25,473 nt of DNA from an uncultured Chlorobiaceae bacterium (GCA_903917955.1 CAIXCO010000314.1:1-25473), one strand, 5' to 3'. Numbered from the stretch's first letter, positions 14,883-22,593 are shown. Notes: a model not told the origin generated them from the letters alone. Numbers and translations are program-made.

Positions 14883-16037
14883 TCAGTTGGCAAAGGTGAT
14901 ATTCAGATTTCCTCCGGCAAAGTCAGCCCCTTCAGTCTTGCGACCAACAAGGACATTGGGCAAAATGATGCTTTTGCGGAAGTTATTAATATCGACCAGC
15001 AATTCATCGCCCTTGATATTGACATTGAGCTTTTTTACCTCAACATTCGGTAAATAGAGGCTCAGCACATATTTCCCGTTGATTTTTTCCAGCATCTGGG
15101 TTTTGTCGTCCGTGTAGAGGATATCAGCAGGATTAACATCACCAAACATCTCCTGGCTCAACTGATAGAGTCGCTCGATATTGATAATTTCGGCCGTAGA
15201 CTGTTTCACCCTGAAAATCGGCACAGGATAAAAGCAGTTCTCAATCACCCTGAGATATTTACTCTGAATATCAATAAGGCTCTGAAGATAACTGTCGGTT
15301 GAACTGGCAGGAAGAATCTTGTTAACAATGGCGGCATCAAGCTTGTAACCAAAGAGATTGAGGTAGGTCTGTACGCGCAAGGCCTCCTTGATGACCATAT
15401 TTTCAGGATTAAGCACAACGCGGAAGGTCGTTATGGATTTATCCTGAAGCATGGCATGAAGCTCTTTCATGTGGGCATTCACCTCCGGCATAAGCTTGAA
15501 GATATTTTTCTTAGGCATAAACTTGCTCAAAAGCGGAGCAGCAAAACCAATGGCTTTTGAGTGCCATCCACCAATTTTATCGGCATACCATCCGTACGAC
15601 TCGGGCATTCCAAGCAAACGCATCGTCTCTCCTGTCGGGGCAGCGTCGACCACAACCACATCATAATCGCCCGACTTTGCCGCCTTCCAGATATAGCGCA
15701 GACTGATCATCTCCTCCATACCAGGCATGATGGCAAGCTCTTCAGCCACAACCTCATTAGCACCGTCATTCATTAAAATCGATGAAAAATAGGAATAGAG
15801 CTCCGTCCAGTTCTCCCTGATTTCCGCCAAGACATTCACCTCCATGGCAAAAAGATTCTTTTCAACCTCCAGCGGCGTCGAAGAGAGTTCGGCGCCCAAC
15901 GCGTCAGCAAGACTGTGCGCCACATCGGTACTCATAATCAAAACCCGTTGTCCCCTTCGGGCAATTGCTGTTGCTGATGAAGCTGAAACGGTAGTCTTTC
16001 CTACCCCTCCTTTACCCAAGTAAAGAATAATTCTCAT
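14883..16037 (-). CDS. ArsA/Get3-family ATPase with HSP20-like C-terminal domain (Get3d-like), copy 1
   Basis: The 384-residue SIMIBI-class ATPase has the deviant Walker A GKGGVGKTT (8-16). The switch I-like segment is STDVAHS (36-42), with Val where the family usually has Pro. The switch II-like segment is VVDAAPTGET. The last 60 residues (VKKLNVNIKGDELLVDI onward) form short strands that match the HSP20/alpha-crystallin-like extension of some bacterial ArsA homologues and of Get3d of photosynthetic organisms. The zinc CxxC of eukaryotic Get3 is absent; the only clear cysteine is in ENCFYP. No arsenic genes are nearby, and the gene lies in the chlorosome block 70 bases after the PH-like gene. 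Chaperoning or targeting of a membrane or envelope protein is the best inference. Confidence 0.88.
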   Translation of the reverse strand: MRIILYLGKGGVGKTTVSASSATAIARRGQRVLIMSTDVAHSLADALGAELSSTPLEVEKNLFAMEVNVLAEIRENWTELYSYFSSILMNDGANEVVAEELAIMPGMEEMISLRYIWKAAKSGDYDVVVVDAAPTGETMRLLGMPESYGWYADKIGGWHSKAIGFAAPLLSKFMPKKNIFKLMPEVNAHMKELHAMLQDKSITTFRVVLNPENMVIKEALRVQTYLNLFGYKLDAAIVNKILPASSTDSYLQSLIDIQSKYLRVIENCFYPVPIFRVKQSTAEIINIERLYQLSQEMFGDVNPADILYTDDKTQMLEKINGKYVLSLYLPNVEVKKLNVNIKGDELLVDINNFRKSIILPNVLVGRKTEGADFAGGNLNITFAN

Positions 16038-16107
16038 GGTGATAATAAAACTATTGAGTGAACTTAATCTTGACTGAACGCTTTTTATCGATGAGTTGCT
16101 CCCTCGT

Positions 16108-17523
16108 TTACCCTGGCTCCTTGCCCGTCAGGCAAGCACTGTCAGGCGCACCCTCTTCCTCTCCACGAGAGTCATCCGGACCCATCATGTTTTTCACAAT
16201 GGCCGGAACATCCTCTTCAAGAGATTTGATGGTAATACTTTTGCGCTTGGGAACCACATCCGCTTCAAGGGCCTCCTCGTTCACTTCTGATTCCACGGAT
16301 GGCTCCACCTCACGCTCTATGATGTCATCCGAGGAGGAAACAGTGCTGAAACAATCATCATTGGGCGTTGCATCATCATCGGTTTTGATCTGAATACTCT
16401 TTCTTCTGAAATAACGCTCATTATCATCATCTGCATCATGCGTCTGCGACGGAGATTGATCATGCAGCAACTCATCATCTGAGCTGGCATTATCCACTTT
16501 TGGCGACGGGCGAGGAGCCCTTTTCTTTGCAGACTCTCCAAAACTCGAAGAGAGGCGCAAAAGCTTTCCAACCGATCCAATCACCCCGTCATTTTTGACG
16601 GCCGTTTTAACAATATTGATAACAAAACGCTCAGCCTGGGGATTATCCGCGATATTGGTAAGCAATTCATTGAGCGCCGTGAGCATACCAGGAACATGCT
16701 GCAAGTCACTTTTAACCTGCTCACGAATCTTGAACGGAGTGTCACCAATAATTTCCTTGAGTGAACCGGTAAATTTTTTAATTGACGCAGGATCAGTAGG
16801 AAGCATACTCTCAATTCCCCTGATAAAATCAGCCGGAGAAAAGCCTTCCGAACCCTCTCCGCCGCCTTGCGCTGCCCCGGGCATAGCTCCACCCTGCGGC
16901 GCTCCCCTCTCATCCGGAGGGTAACCAATGGAGGCCTTGTATTGCTCAAGAAGATCCTGGCCATAACCAATAGGACTCTCCCGCTGAGCGGCATCTGACG
17001 CATCAAAACGAAGAGAGATGACCCGGGGCAAACAGACACTTCTTGCGCCCCTAAGGATAAGATGAGAAACTTCATCAGGAAGATCGCTCCGGAAATTGAG
17101 GCCAAGGCGCTCCTCGATGACCGATTCAATAACCGTATGAAGCCTGGTAATAAGCTCGGCTTCCCTCAGCTCAACCATATCAAAAATGACATAGACAGGC
17201 TCCTTCTCCTCACGACGAACCTTGAAATTAAGCGTTGCAAAATCGTGATCCTTGTTGCGGCTGTTCACCGTAACGGAACCCAGATTAAAGCGATCGAGAT
17301 AATCTTTGTTCGATCCCCTTGCCCAGAAGTAGACTGCCTTGTCGCTATAGATCAAATAATCCTGAAAAGCAATATTACCAACGCGTTCCTGATGTGATTC
17401 ATAAAAAACCCCTTCAAAAAACGCAATTGGATTTTCACCGGCATTCATGAGCCCCTTCTGAAAAAACTCAGCGACATCACCCTGTTCGGTCTGCGCCGAA
17501 ACGTACAACGATAAATTAGCCAT
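16108..17523 (-). CDS. Unknown chlorosome-locus protein: bacterial PH-like domain, helical middle, acidic tail with duplicated RKSIxIK motif
   Basis: The 471-residue protein has no signal peptide or membrane segment. Residues about 20-150 look like a bacterial PH/YokE-like domain: alternating strands such as FYESHQERVGNIAFQDYLIYS are followed by a long helix (ELITRLHTVIESVIEERLG). A Gly/Pro/Ala-rich linker is at about 210-232. An alpha-helical region (about 233-335) follows. The C-terminal 130 residues are acidic and probably disordered. In that tail RKSIQIK (374-380) is repeated as RKSITIK (427-433), each followed by acidic residues. It lies between the csmA terminator and an ArsA/Get3-like gene, so it is probably expressed with the latter. 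The function is unknown; a lipid- or protein-binding adaptor is a guess from the PH-like domain. Confidence 0.75.
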   Translation of the reverse strand: MANLSLYVSAQTEQGDVAEFFQKGLMNAGENPIAFFEGVFYESHQERVGNIAFQDYLIYSDKAVYFWARGSNKDYLDRFNLGSVTVNSRNKDHDFATLNFKVRREEKEPVYVIFDMVELREAELITRLHTVIESVIEERLGLNFRSDLPDEVSHLILRGARSVCLPRVISLRFDASDAAQRESPIGYGQDLLEQYKASIGYPPDERGAPQGGAMPGAAQGGGEGSEGFSPADFIRGIESMLPTDPASIKKFTGSLKEIIGDTPFKIREQVKSDLQHVPGMLTALNELLTNIADNPQAERFVINIVKTAVKNDGVIGSVGKLLRLSSSFGESAKKRAPRPSPKVDNASSDDELLHDQSPSQTHDADDDNERYFRRKSIQIKTDDDATPNDDCFSTVSSSDDIIEREVEPSVESEVNEEALEADVVPKRKSITIKSLEEDVPAIVKNMMGPDDSRGEEEGAPDSACLTGKEPG

Positions 17524-17631
17524 TACCCATACCCGTTCACTTGATACTGATTAGCACGCCGAACCTAAATTTATGAAAATTTTATAATAAAGAGAAATCA
17601 CCCAAGAAAACCGGGAGTGACCGGGGGGGAT

Positions 17632-17674
17632 AAAAACAAAAAAGGCAGTGAAAGCTTTAATCTTTTCACTGCCT
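17632..17674 (-). terminator. Rho-independent terminator of csmA
   Basis: On the minus strand AGGCAGTGAAAA and TTTCACTGCCT form an 11-bp stem (arms about 17643-17653 and 17663-17674), followed by TTTTTTGTTTTTA. It lies 25 bases after the csmA stop codon and should separate csmA from the PH-like gene. Confidence 0.92.
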
Positions 17675-17698
17675 GAGCAAAGTGCATCGGTACTATGC

Positions 17699-17956
17699 TT
17701 ACTCTGCGAATTTTGACTCTACAGCCTTGGAAGGAACAGCATAGCCGGAAAATTCAGGTGACGAACCGCGAAGGCTTGCGCCTACACTGCCACTACCAAC
17801 GTTGCCATAAGCATTACGATTAATTCTCATGGTACCTTTGCCCAAAGAATCAAACAACAAGCCAACCGTCTCCCAATGCCCCTCAACCATCACTTCAAAA
17901 ATGCGACCGGCTGCAGCAAGGATATCGGTAAACACGCCTCCACCACTTACACTCAT
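17699..17956 (-). CDS. csmA: Chlorosome baseplate protein CsmA precursor (bacteriochlorophyll a-binding)
   Basis: CsmA forms the paracrystalline baseplate of the chlorosome and passes excitation energy to the FMO protein. The GGGVFTDILAAAGRIFEVMV helix and EGHWETVG are diagnostic. His27 is the bacteriochlorophyll a ligand (His25 in the shorter Chlorobaculum numbering). The C-terminal 20 residues (SPEFSGYAV...SKFAE) match the propeptide removed on maturation. The protein is 85 residues, about six longer than the Chlorobaculum form: two extra at the N-terminus (MSVSGGG) and the rest in the Gly/Ser stretch after NAYGNVG. A strong AAGGGGG ribosome-binding site precedes the ATG. It follows csmC by 143 bases that contain a terminator-like hairpin. 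Confidence 0.98.
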   Translation of the reverse strand: MSVSGGGVFTDILAAAGRIFEVMVEGHWETVGLLFDSLGKGTMRINRNAYGNVGSGSVGASLRGSSPEFSGYAVPSKAVESKFAE

Positions 17957-18049
17957 AATTCCCCCTTGGAATTTAATTATTGGAAAGTCATCAAAATTTA
18001 CAACAGCACTCTTTGCTTCAATTTACAGTAATAAAAAACAAAAGCAAGG

Positions 18050-18082
18050 AAAAAAATCGTCGCTGGCGGAGCGAACCCCGAC
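18050..18082 (-). terminator. Terminator-like hairpin between csmC and csmA
   Basis: On the minus strand GTCG (18082-18079) pairs with CGAC (18062-18059). A small inner stem is possible, or alternatively a CGGGG-TTCG-CTCCG hairpin (18080-18067). The structure is followed after two bases by seven T (18056-18050). The stem is short, so termination would be partial. It lies 18 bases after the csmC stop and could set the csmC:csmA ratio. Confidence 0.4.
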
Positions 18083-18099
18083 CACACGGCTCAATCTTC

Positions 18100-18519
18100 C
18101 TATCTTTTTATCGGACCCTTCTGGAAGGAACCGGCAAAATTCTTCACCACTTCAGAAGCAGAAACCCCCGCATCACCGACAGCCGTAGCAGCATTTCCTG
18201 TTGCATTTTCAACAGTTTCAACAGCACTGACATAAAGCTCACTGGCAGTTCTTGACGCATCCTTAACGGTAATGGCAACACGATCAAGAGTCTCGCCAAC
18301 AACACCACTGGTACTGCCAAGCAAATTGCCAATACCCGAAGCATCAACAACAGCGCCAACCGTACCGATTACGGTGTCCAAAAGACCACCGGCAAGGTTC
18401 AAGCTGCCAACAACAGCACTCTGGCCAGTCAAAAGTACACTCTCAGCAAGGAACGTAAGGCGATCGATAAATTCAAGCTCCTTGAAATCTTTACGCAGAT
18501 TCTGATACGATTCCGACAT
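18100..18519 (-). CDS. csmC: Chlorosome envelope protein CsmC
   Basis: The 139-residue protein matches the CsmC/CsmD family of the chlorosome envelope. It has a charged N-terminal segment (MSESYQNLRKDFKELEF). A long Gly/Ala/Val-rich amphiphilic region follows (LLTGQSAVVGSLNLAGGLLD, then VGAVVDASGIGNLLG). The C-terminus is helical and Ala/Val/Thr-rich and ends in KGPIKR. Its position immediately upstream of csmA is the known csmCA arrangement, which favours CsmC over its paralogue CsmD. The ATG at 18519 follows GGAGAG at good spacing; an upstream in-frame start at 18600 is not supported. A promoter should lie in the 131 bases upstream, but I could not pick a convincing one. Confidence 0.88.
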   Translation of the reverse strand: MSESYQNLRKDFKELEFIDRLTFLAESVLLTGQSAVVGSLNLAGGLLDTVIGTVGAVVDASGIGNLLGSTSGVVGETLDRVAITVKDASRTASELYVSAVETVENATGNAATAVGDAGVSASEVVKNFAGSFQKGPIKR

Positions 18520-18650
18520 AATTACTCTCCATGGAAATGAGGCAGCCCAAACGGCGCCCCGGTTATGATGATTGAAGTCACGAAAAATTACTCTGAGCAA
18601 AGCTAAACATAAATATTGACCTAAACAAATACTCTTCCGAAGGAAGCAGG

Positions 18651-19877
18651 CTATCCCCGGTCAAAAGCTTTCTGCTCCTTTTGCTGCCGGCTTTGCTCCT
18701 GGTGATTAAGGTCAAACGGAATGTGCAGCCACTTATCCTTGAAGACGGCATCTCCCGGCTCAAGCCCCGTCAGGCTGATCGGAAGCGTGATGATCTTGCG
18801 CTGATTGCCGATCTGGACAAAGAGCTCATCACCGGTTACCCAGACGTCGATATCAACAGGGTTCGCAAACATAAGCTTCAACTGTACTTCATACACATCG
18901 CCGTTGCGGACAAACTTTATTGGCGGCTCGTCATACATCATGTCGGAGGGGTCACTGTCGCCGTACATATCTTTGGCAAACAACTCGAGTGACTTGAGGC
19001 CGACAATTTCCTGCTCGTACATCCTCAGCTTCTTGACCGGAAGGGGAGAAAATCCCTCTTCAATCTCTCCAAGGTACTTCTGCTGAATTGCTTTCCAGTT
19101 CTCCAGATAGCCACTATCCTCCTTTGTATCAAGCAGCTTGTTGACCAGCACCATATCCACCTTGAAGCCATAAAGATTCAGATAGGTCAAGGCACGCATG
19201 GTCTCCTTGATCGACATTTTTTCTGCATTCATGACCAGACGCACCGTCGATTTCTGGTTATCCGTCAAAATTTCACGAATATCTTCAAGCTCGTCAAAAA
19301 CCTGGTCAACCGACTCAACCGCATCAGCCGGAGGAATAAAAAATGCAATCTTGTCAGACATCCTTGAAAGAGGCTTGCTGAGCGGCTTAATAAGATATTT
19401 ATTGACATTTTTAATCGCCTTCATACCCCAGGCAAGAGTATCAGGAAGTGAGAGGAGCCGCAGGGTCTCACCCGTCGGGGCCGTATCGAGCACCAGAACA
19501 TCATAGAGTCCGGAAGCCTTGTAACGCTTGACCCTTAAAAGGGAAAAAAGCTCTTCCATACCGGGCAGAATGGTCATTTCATCAGCCATGACTCCCGAAA
19601 TACCCTGGGCCATAAAAACCTTTGTATAGTACTTCTGCACAGCATGCCAGTTCTGCTTCAAATCCACATAGGGATTGACCTCAATAGCATCCAGATTCTC
19701 CCTGATTTTGGTCGCTTCAGCACCAAGAGGCAGGTTGAACGAATCCGAAAGGCTGTGTGCGGGATCGGTTGAAAGAACAAGTGTACGATAACCAAGTTGC
19801 GACAAACGAACTGCCGTAGCCGCAGAAACACTGGTTTTGCCTACCCCGCCTTTTCCTGTAAAAGTTAAAATACGCAT
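18651..19877 (-). CDS. ArsA/Get3-family ATPase with HSP20-like C-terminal domain (Get3d-like), copy 2
   Basis: The 408-residue paralogue of the gene at 14883-16037 has GKGGVGKTS at 8-16. The switch I-like STDPAHS (36-42) is of the canonical Get3/ArsA form. The switch II-like segment is DTAPTGETLRLL, with GET where eukaryotic Get3 has GHT. The HSP20-like segment is at about 325-395 (VQLKLMFANPVDIDVWV, then GDELFVQIG and HIPFDL). A charged Gln/Lys tail ends the protein. It contains no cysteine at all, so it cannot form the Get3 zinc site or bind arsenite through thiols. A hydrophobic, Met-containing region (about 168-200) could correspond to the client-binding helices. It lies upstream of csmC on the same strand; the 131-base gap makes cotranscription possible but uncertain. 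Confidence 0.88.
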   Translation of the reverse strand: MRILTFTGKGGVGKTSVSAATAVRLSQLGYRTLVLSTDPAHSLSDSFNLPLGAEATKIRENLDAIEVNPYVDLKQNWHAVQKYYTKVFMAQGISGVMADEMTILPGMEELFSLLRVKRYKASGLYDVLVLDTAPTGETLRLLSLPDTLAWGMKAIKNVNKYLIKPLSKPLSRMSDKIAFFIPPADAVESVDQVFDELEDIREILTDNQKSTVRLVMNAEKMSIKETMRALTYLNLYGFKVDMVLVNKLLDTKEDSGYLENWKAIQQKYLGEIEEGFSPLPVKKLRMYEQEIVGLKSLELFAKDMYGDSDPSDMMYDEPPIKFVRNGDVYEVQLKLMFANPVDIDVWVTGDELFVQIGNQRKIITLPISLTGLEPGDAVFKDKWLHIPFDLNHQEQSRQQKEQKAFDRG

Positions 19878-20087
19878 GAACCGGACATTGGATTTATGGA
19901 CGCTGAGGGAAAAGTCAGAAAACAGAAAAAGCCAAAGATATCACTCTGAGCTGACACTACAAAAGATTCAACATACACAGTTCACGCAAGGTTAAAAATT
20001 TTAAGTTTTTTATCTCACCCCGAGAGCTTGCAAATGACTCTTTTGCTCACTTAATTAAAAACAAGTTCAATCACGATTATCACCCTC

Positions 20088-20882
20088 ATGCCTGAAACAA
20101 ACTCCATCGTCGATATCCGGGCAACCGTCGTTCGTACCCGCACTGTCAGCAGCACGGTCAGCATCATCACCCTCGATTGCCCGGCAATTGCCACTGCGGC
20201 AAAACCCGGAAACTTTATCAACGTCAAGGTCAGCGACACAACGCTGCCACTGCTCCGTCGACCATTTTCGATACACAACGTGCGGGGAGCACATATCGAC
20301 ATCATGGTCAAATCCATCGGGCCCGGCACCTCACTTTTCTGCGACAAGCCGACAGGCTCAACCGTGATGGTGCTCGGCCCACTCGGAAACAGCTTCGGCA
20401 TTGCAGCAAAGGAGTTCGACACCGCCATTCTTCTCTCCGGAGGAATCGGCACCGCTCCCATGCTCTTTCTTGAAAAAACGGTTGCCGCACAAGGCAAAAA
20501 GGTTATCAACCTTATTGGAGGCCAGTCAAAAGAGGATCTGCTCGCCGGAGAACTTTCAAACTGCCGGTTTGCAACCGATGACGGCTCCCAAGGGTTCAGG
20601 GGCAACGTCGTAGAGCTGCTCCAAAGCGAGTTGGAAAACCTCAAAAAAGAGGGCACCATCAAAGTTTTTGCCTGCGGACCAAATGCCATGCTCAAAGCAG
20701 TTGCCAAATTCTGCCATGAGCAGCAACTTGCAGGTGAACTCTCACTTGAATCGGTGATGGGTTGCGGCATCGGAATCTGCTACGGCTGCAGTGTTGAAGT
20801 CAACAATCCGGATGGAGGGCTCCGCACCATCCTCCTCTGCCGTGAGGGCCCCGTCATTGACGCAGAACTTCTTGCAGTATAA
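20088..20882 (+). CDS. pyrK: Dihydroorotate dehydrogenase electron-transfer subunit (FAD/2Fe-2S)
   Basis: PyrK passes electrons from PyrD-bound FMN through a 2Fe-2S cluster and FAD to NAD+ in class 1B dihydroorotate dehydrogenase. The FAD-binding motif RRPFSI is at 57-62. The NAD-binding region LLSGGIGTAPM is at 115-125. The iron-sulfur ligands are Cys226, Cys231, Cys234 and Cys251, in CGIGICYGC and the later LLC. The length of 264 is normal. pyrD is not in the window, so the partner is encoded elsewhere. It is divergent from the ArsA-like gene across about 210 bases, and no clear ribosome-binding site precedes the ATG. Confidence 0.95.
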   Translation: MPETNSIVDIRATVVRTRTVSSTVSIITLDCPAIATAAKPGNFINVKVSDTTLPLLRRPFSIHNVRGAHIDIMVKSIGPGTSLFCDKPTGSTVMVLGPLGNSFGIAAKEFDTAILLSGGIGTAPMLFLEKTVAAQGKKVINLIGGQSKEDLLAGELSNCRFATDDGSQGFRGNVVELLQSELENLKKEGTIKVFACGPNAMLKAVAKFCHEQQLAGELSLESVMGCGIGICYGCSVEVNNPDGGLRTILLCREGPVIDAELLAV

Positions 20883-20958
20883 ATAAGATAATTTTATCTT
20901 CATAAGGTAGAGAGGAGTTCGCTCCCGAAAGCTTTTTCAACGAACCATTCAAAACACC

Positions 20959-21444
20959 ATGGCAAGAGGACTTAATAAAGTAATGCTGATAGGCCATCTC
21001 GGCAACGATCCCGAATTAAAAACCACGGCTTCAGGCCAGTCGGTCGTTAATTTCACGATAGCCACCAACGAAAACTTCAAAGACAGCAGCGGTAACCTGC
21101 AGGAAAAGACCGAATGGCATCGGCTTGTTGCATGGGGAAAGCTTGCCGAAATATGCAACCAATACCTGAAAAAGGGGCGTCAGGTCTATGTTGAGGGACG
21201 TTTGCAGACCAGAAGCTGGGACGACACCAAGAGCGGCGAAAAGAGGTACACCACCGAAATTGTCTGTTCCGACATGCAGATGCTCGGCAGTCAGGGTCAC
21301 ACTGAAGGCAGCGCGCAACATGACGATCGCCAGCAGGTCAGCACATCCCAGCGGGAATATCAGCAGAACTCCCCCGCTTCATCACCGTCCACTCCACCTT
21401 CGGGTGCCTTGCTTGAAAATGACAAGGACGACCTGCCATTCTGA
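20959..21444 (+). CDS. ssb: Single-stranded DNA-binding protein
   Basis: SSB coats single-stranded DNA during replication and repair and recruits partners through its tail. The OB fold occupies residues 1-108 (RGLNKVMLIGHLGNDPEL, WHRLVAWGKLAE, YVEGRLQTRSW). A Gln/Ser/Pro-rich disordered linker follows, and the C-terminal tip DDLPF (157-161) is the interaction peptide. The length of 161 is typical. The 76-base gap from pyrK contains a GGAG-TTCG-CTCC mini-hairpin (20914-20925). It also contains a 7-7 inverted repeat, AAGATAA/TTATCTT (20885-20900), which might be an operator. Confidence 0.96.
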   Translation: MARGLNKVMLIGHLGNDPELKTTASGQSVVNFTIATNENFKDSSGNLQEKTEWHRLVAWGKLAEICNQYLKKGRQVYVEGRLQTRSWDDTKSGEKRYTTEIVCSDMQMLGSQGHTEGSAQHDDRQQVSTSQREYQQNSPASSPSTPPSGALLENDKDDLPF

Positions 21445-21452
21445 AGCATTTT

Positions 21453-21520
21453 AGTGGTTAGTGGCCAAGTGGTTAGTAGCCACTGGTCACTGGCCACTGA
21501 TTACTGACAACTGATTACTA
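21453..21520. repeat. Intergenic repeat of GTGGTTAGTGGCC / ACTGATTACTG units forming a nested hairpin
   Basis: The 82-base gap between ssb and holA is built from variants of a short word. Near copies are TTAGTGGTTAGTGGCC and GTGGTTAGTAGCCACTGG, and ACTGATTACT occurs twice. AGTGGCC (21460-21466) pairs with GGCCACT (21492-21498), and inside it AGTGG (21468-21472) pairs with CCACT (21480-21484). It resembles short repeats scattered between genes in several bacterial genomes. There is no T tract, so it is not an ordinary terminator. Confidence 0.7.
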
Positions 21521-21526
21521 TCAACA

Positions 21527-22567
21527 ATGGATACACTGAAAAAAAATATTCTTGCCGGAACCATTGCACCGGTTTATCTCTTTTACGGCCCCGAAAGCTA
21601 CCTCAAGGAGGAGTTTGCCGATATGATCCGAACGGCAATTTTTCCATCCGAAAGCGATGCGGCCTGCAACACCCACATTGTGTATGGCCCCGATCTCACG
21701 CCCGGCGAACTGATATCGAAAGCCTCCGAATATCCCATGTTCACCCCCCGGCAGCTCATCATTGTCCGGCAGTTCGAAAAAATCAAGAAGCCAACAACAA
21801 AAGAGCTGCAAAAACAGCACGAAGAGAAATTCAACCGCTACATCCAAAGTCCGGCAGAGTTTACCGTCCTGCTGCTCGACTCCGACCAGGTTGATAAAAA
21901 AGAGATTGAAAAACCTCCCTTCACCACGCTGAAAAAATATCGCCACGACTTCGCAGCCATCAAAACTCCAGAACTCTTCGCCTCCGCCAGGGCCAAGGCT
22001 TCCGGATGGAGCTTTGAAGCCGATGCCCTCAAAGCCTTTACCGCCTACATAGAGCCATCAGCAAGAGAGATCTGCCACGAAATTGAAAAAATCATCCTCT
22101 ACGCCTCCGCCCGGGGAGCTGAAAAACGCATTACCGCAACGGACGTCCTCGACTGCGTCGGCATATCGCGGAGTTACAACGTCTTTGAACTCGAAAAAGC
22201 GCTTTCCGAGCGGAGCCTGCGACTCTGCAGCGGCATATCGCTCATGATCATGGAGCGTGAAGGACAAAAAGAGGGGCTCGGCAACATCGTCCGCTTTTTA
22301 ACCACCTTTTATATCCGCCTCTGGAAACTCTCTCTTCCCGAGGTCAGGCAACTTCCCCAGGCAGAAATCGCCAAAATTCTCGGCATGTACGGCAAACAGG
22401 AGTACTTCGTCAAAAACTACCTCACCTACACCCGCTCATTTTCACTCCGTGATGCCGAGCGCGCCATCTCCGCCCTGCGAGAGACCGATGCCGCACTCAA
22501 AGGGCTGCTCCCCTACCCGGACGAAAAATATCTGCTGTTGCGGCTCATGCAGAAACTGCTCGGATAA
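21527..22567 (+). CDS. holA: DNA polymerase III subunit delta
   Basis: HolA is the clamp-loader subunit that opens the beta sliding clamp. The 346-residue protein has the expected N-terminal YLFYGPESYLKEEF (AAA+-like fold without a functional P-loop) and the VLLLDSDQVDKK region. The middle segment reads KAFTAYIEPSAREICHEIEK, then VLDCVGISRSYNVFELEKAL. The C-terminal collar domain follows (LGNIVRFLTTFYIRLWKL, then LLRLMQKLLG). It lies 82 bases after ssb, with the repeat described between them, so the two replication genes may be cotranscribed. No strong ribosome-binding site is seen. Confidence 0.9.
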   Translation: MDTLKKNILAGTIAPVYLFYGPESYLKEEFADMIRTAIFPSESDAACNTHIVYGPDLTPGELISKASEYPMFTPRQLIIVRQFEKIKKPTTKELQKQHEEKFNRYIQSPAEFTVLLLDSDQVDKKEIEKPPFTTLKKYRHDFAAIKTPELFASARAKASGWSFEADALKAFTAYIEPSAREICHEIEKIILYASARGAEKRITATDVLDCVGISRSYNVFELEKALSERSLRLCSGISLMIMEREGQKEGLGNIVRFLTTFYIRLWKLSLPEVRQLPQAEIAKILGMYGKQEYFVKNYLTYTRSFSLRDAERAISALRETDAALKGLLPYPDEKYLLLRLMQKLLG

Positions 22568-22575
22568 ACCAGCCC

Positions 22576-22593
22576 GGTGGCCTCAAAGCCACC
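22576..22593. terminator. Hairpin between convergent holA and SDR genes, possible weak terminator
   Basis: GGTGGC (22576-22581) and GCCACC (22588-22593) form a 6-bp stem with a 6-base loop, overlapping the stop codon of the minus-strand SDR. It is followed by CTTTCT on the plus strand and lacks a real T tract on either strand, so the call is weak. Confidence 0.3.

Noticed and set aside
18632..18648. CTTCC-TTC-GGAAG hairpin after the copy-2 ATPase as a terminator
   Set aside because: The stem is only 5 bp and no T tract follows.
14883..19877. Arsenite efflux ATPases (ArsA) as the role of the two ATPases
   Set aside because: No arsB, arsR or arsD is nearby, each protein is a single-domain ATPase, and the metalloid-binding cysteines are missing.
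20051..20770. 239-codon minus-strand open frame opposite pyrK
   Set aside because: PyrK has all flavin and iron-sulfur motifs; the antisense product is Ser-rich without motifs.
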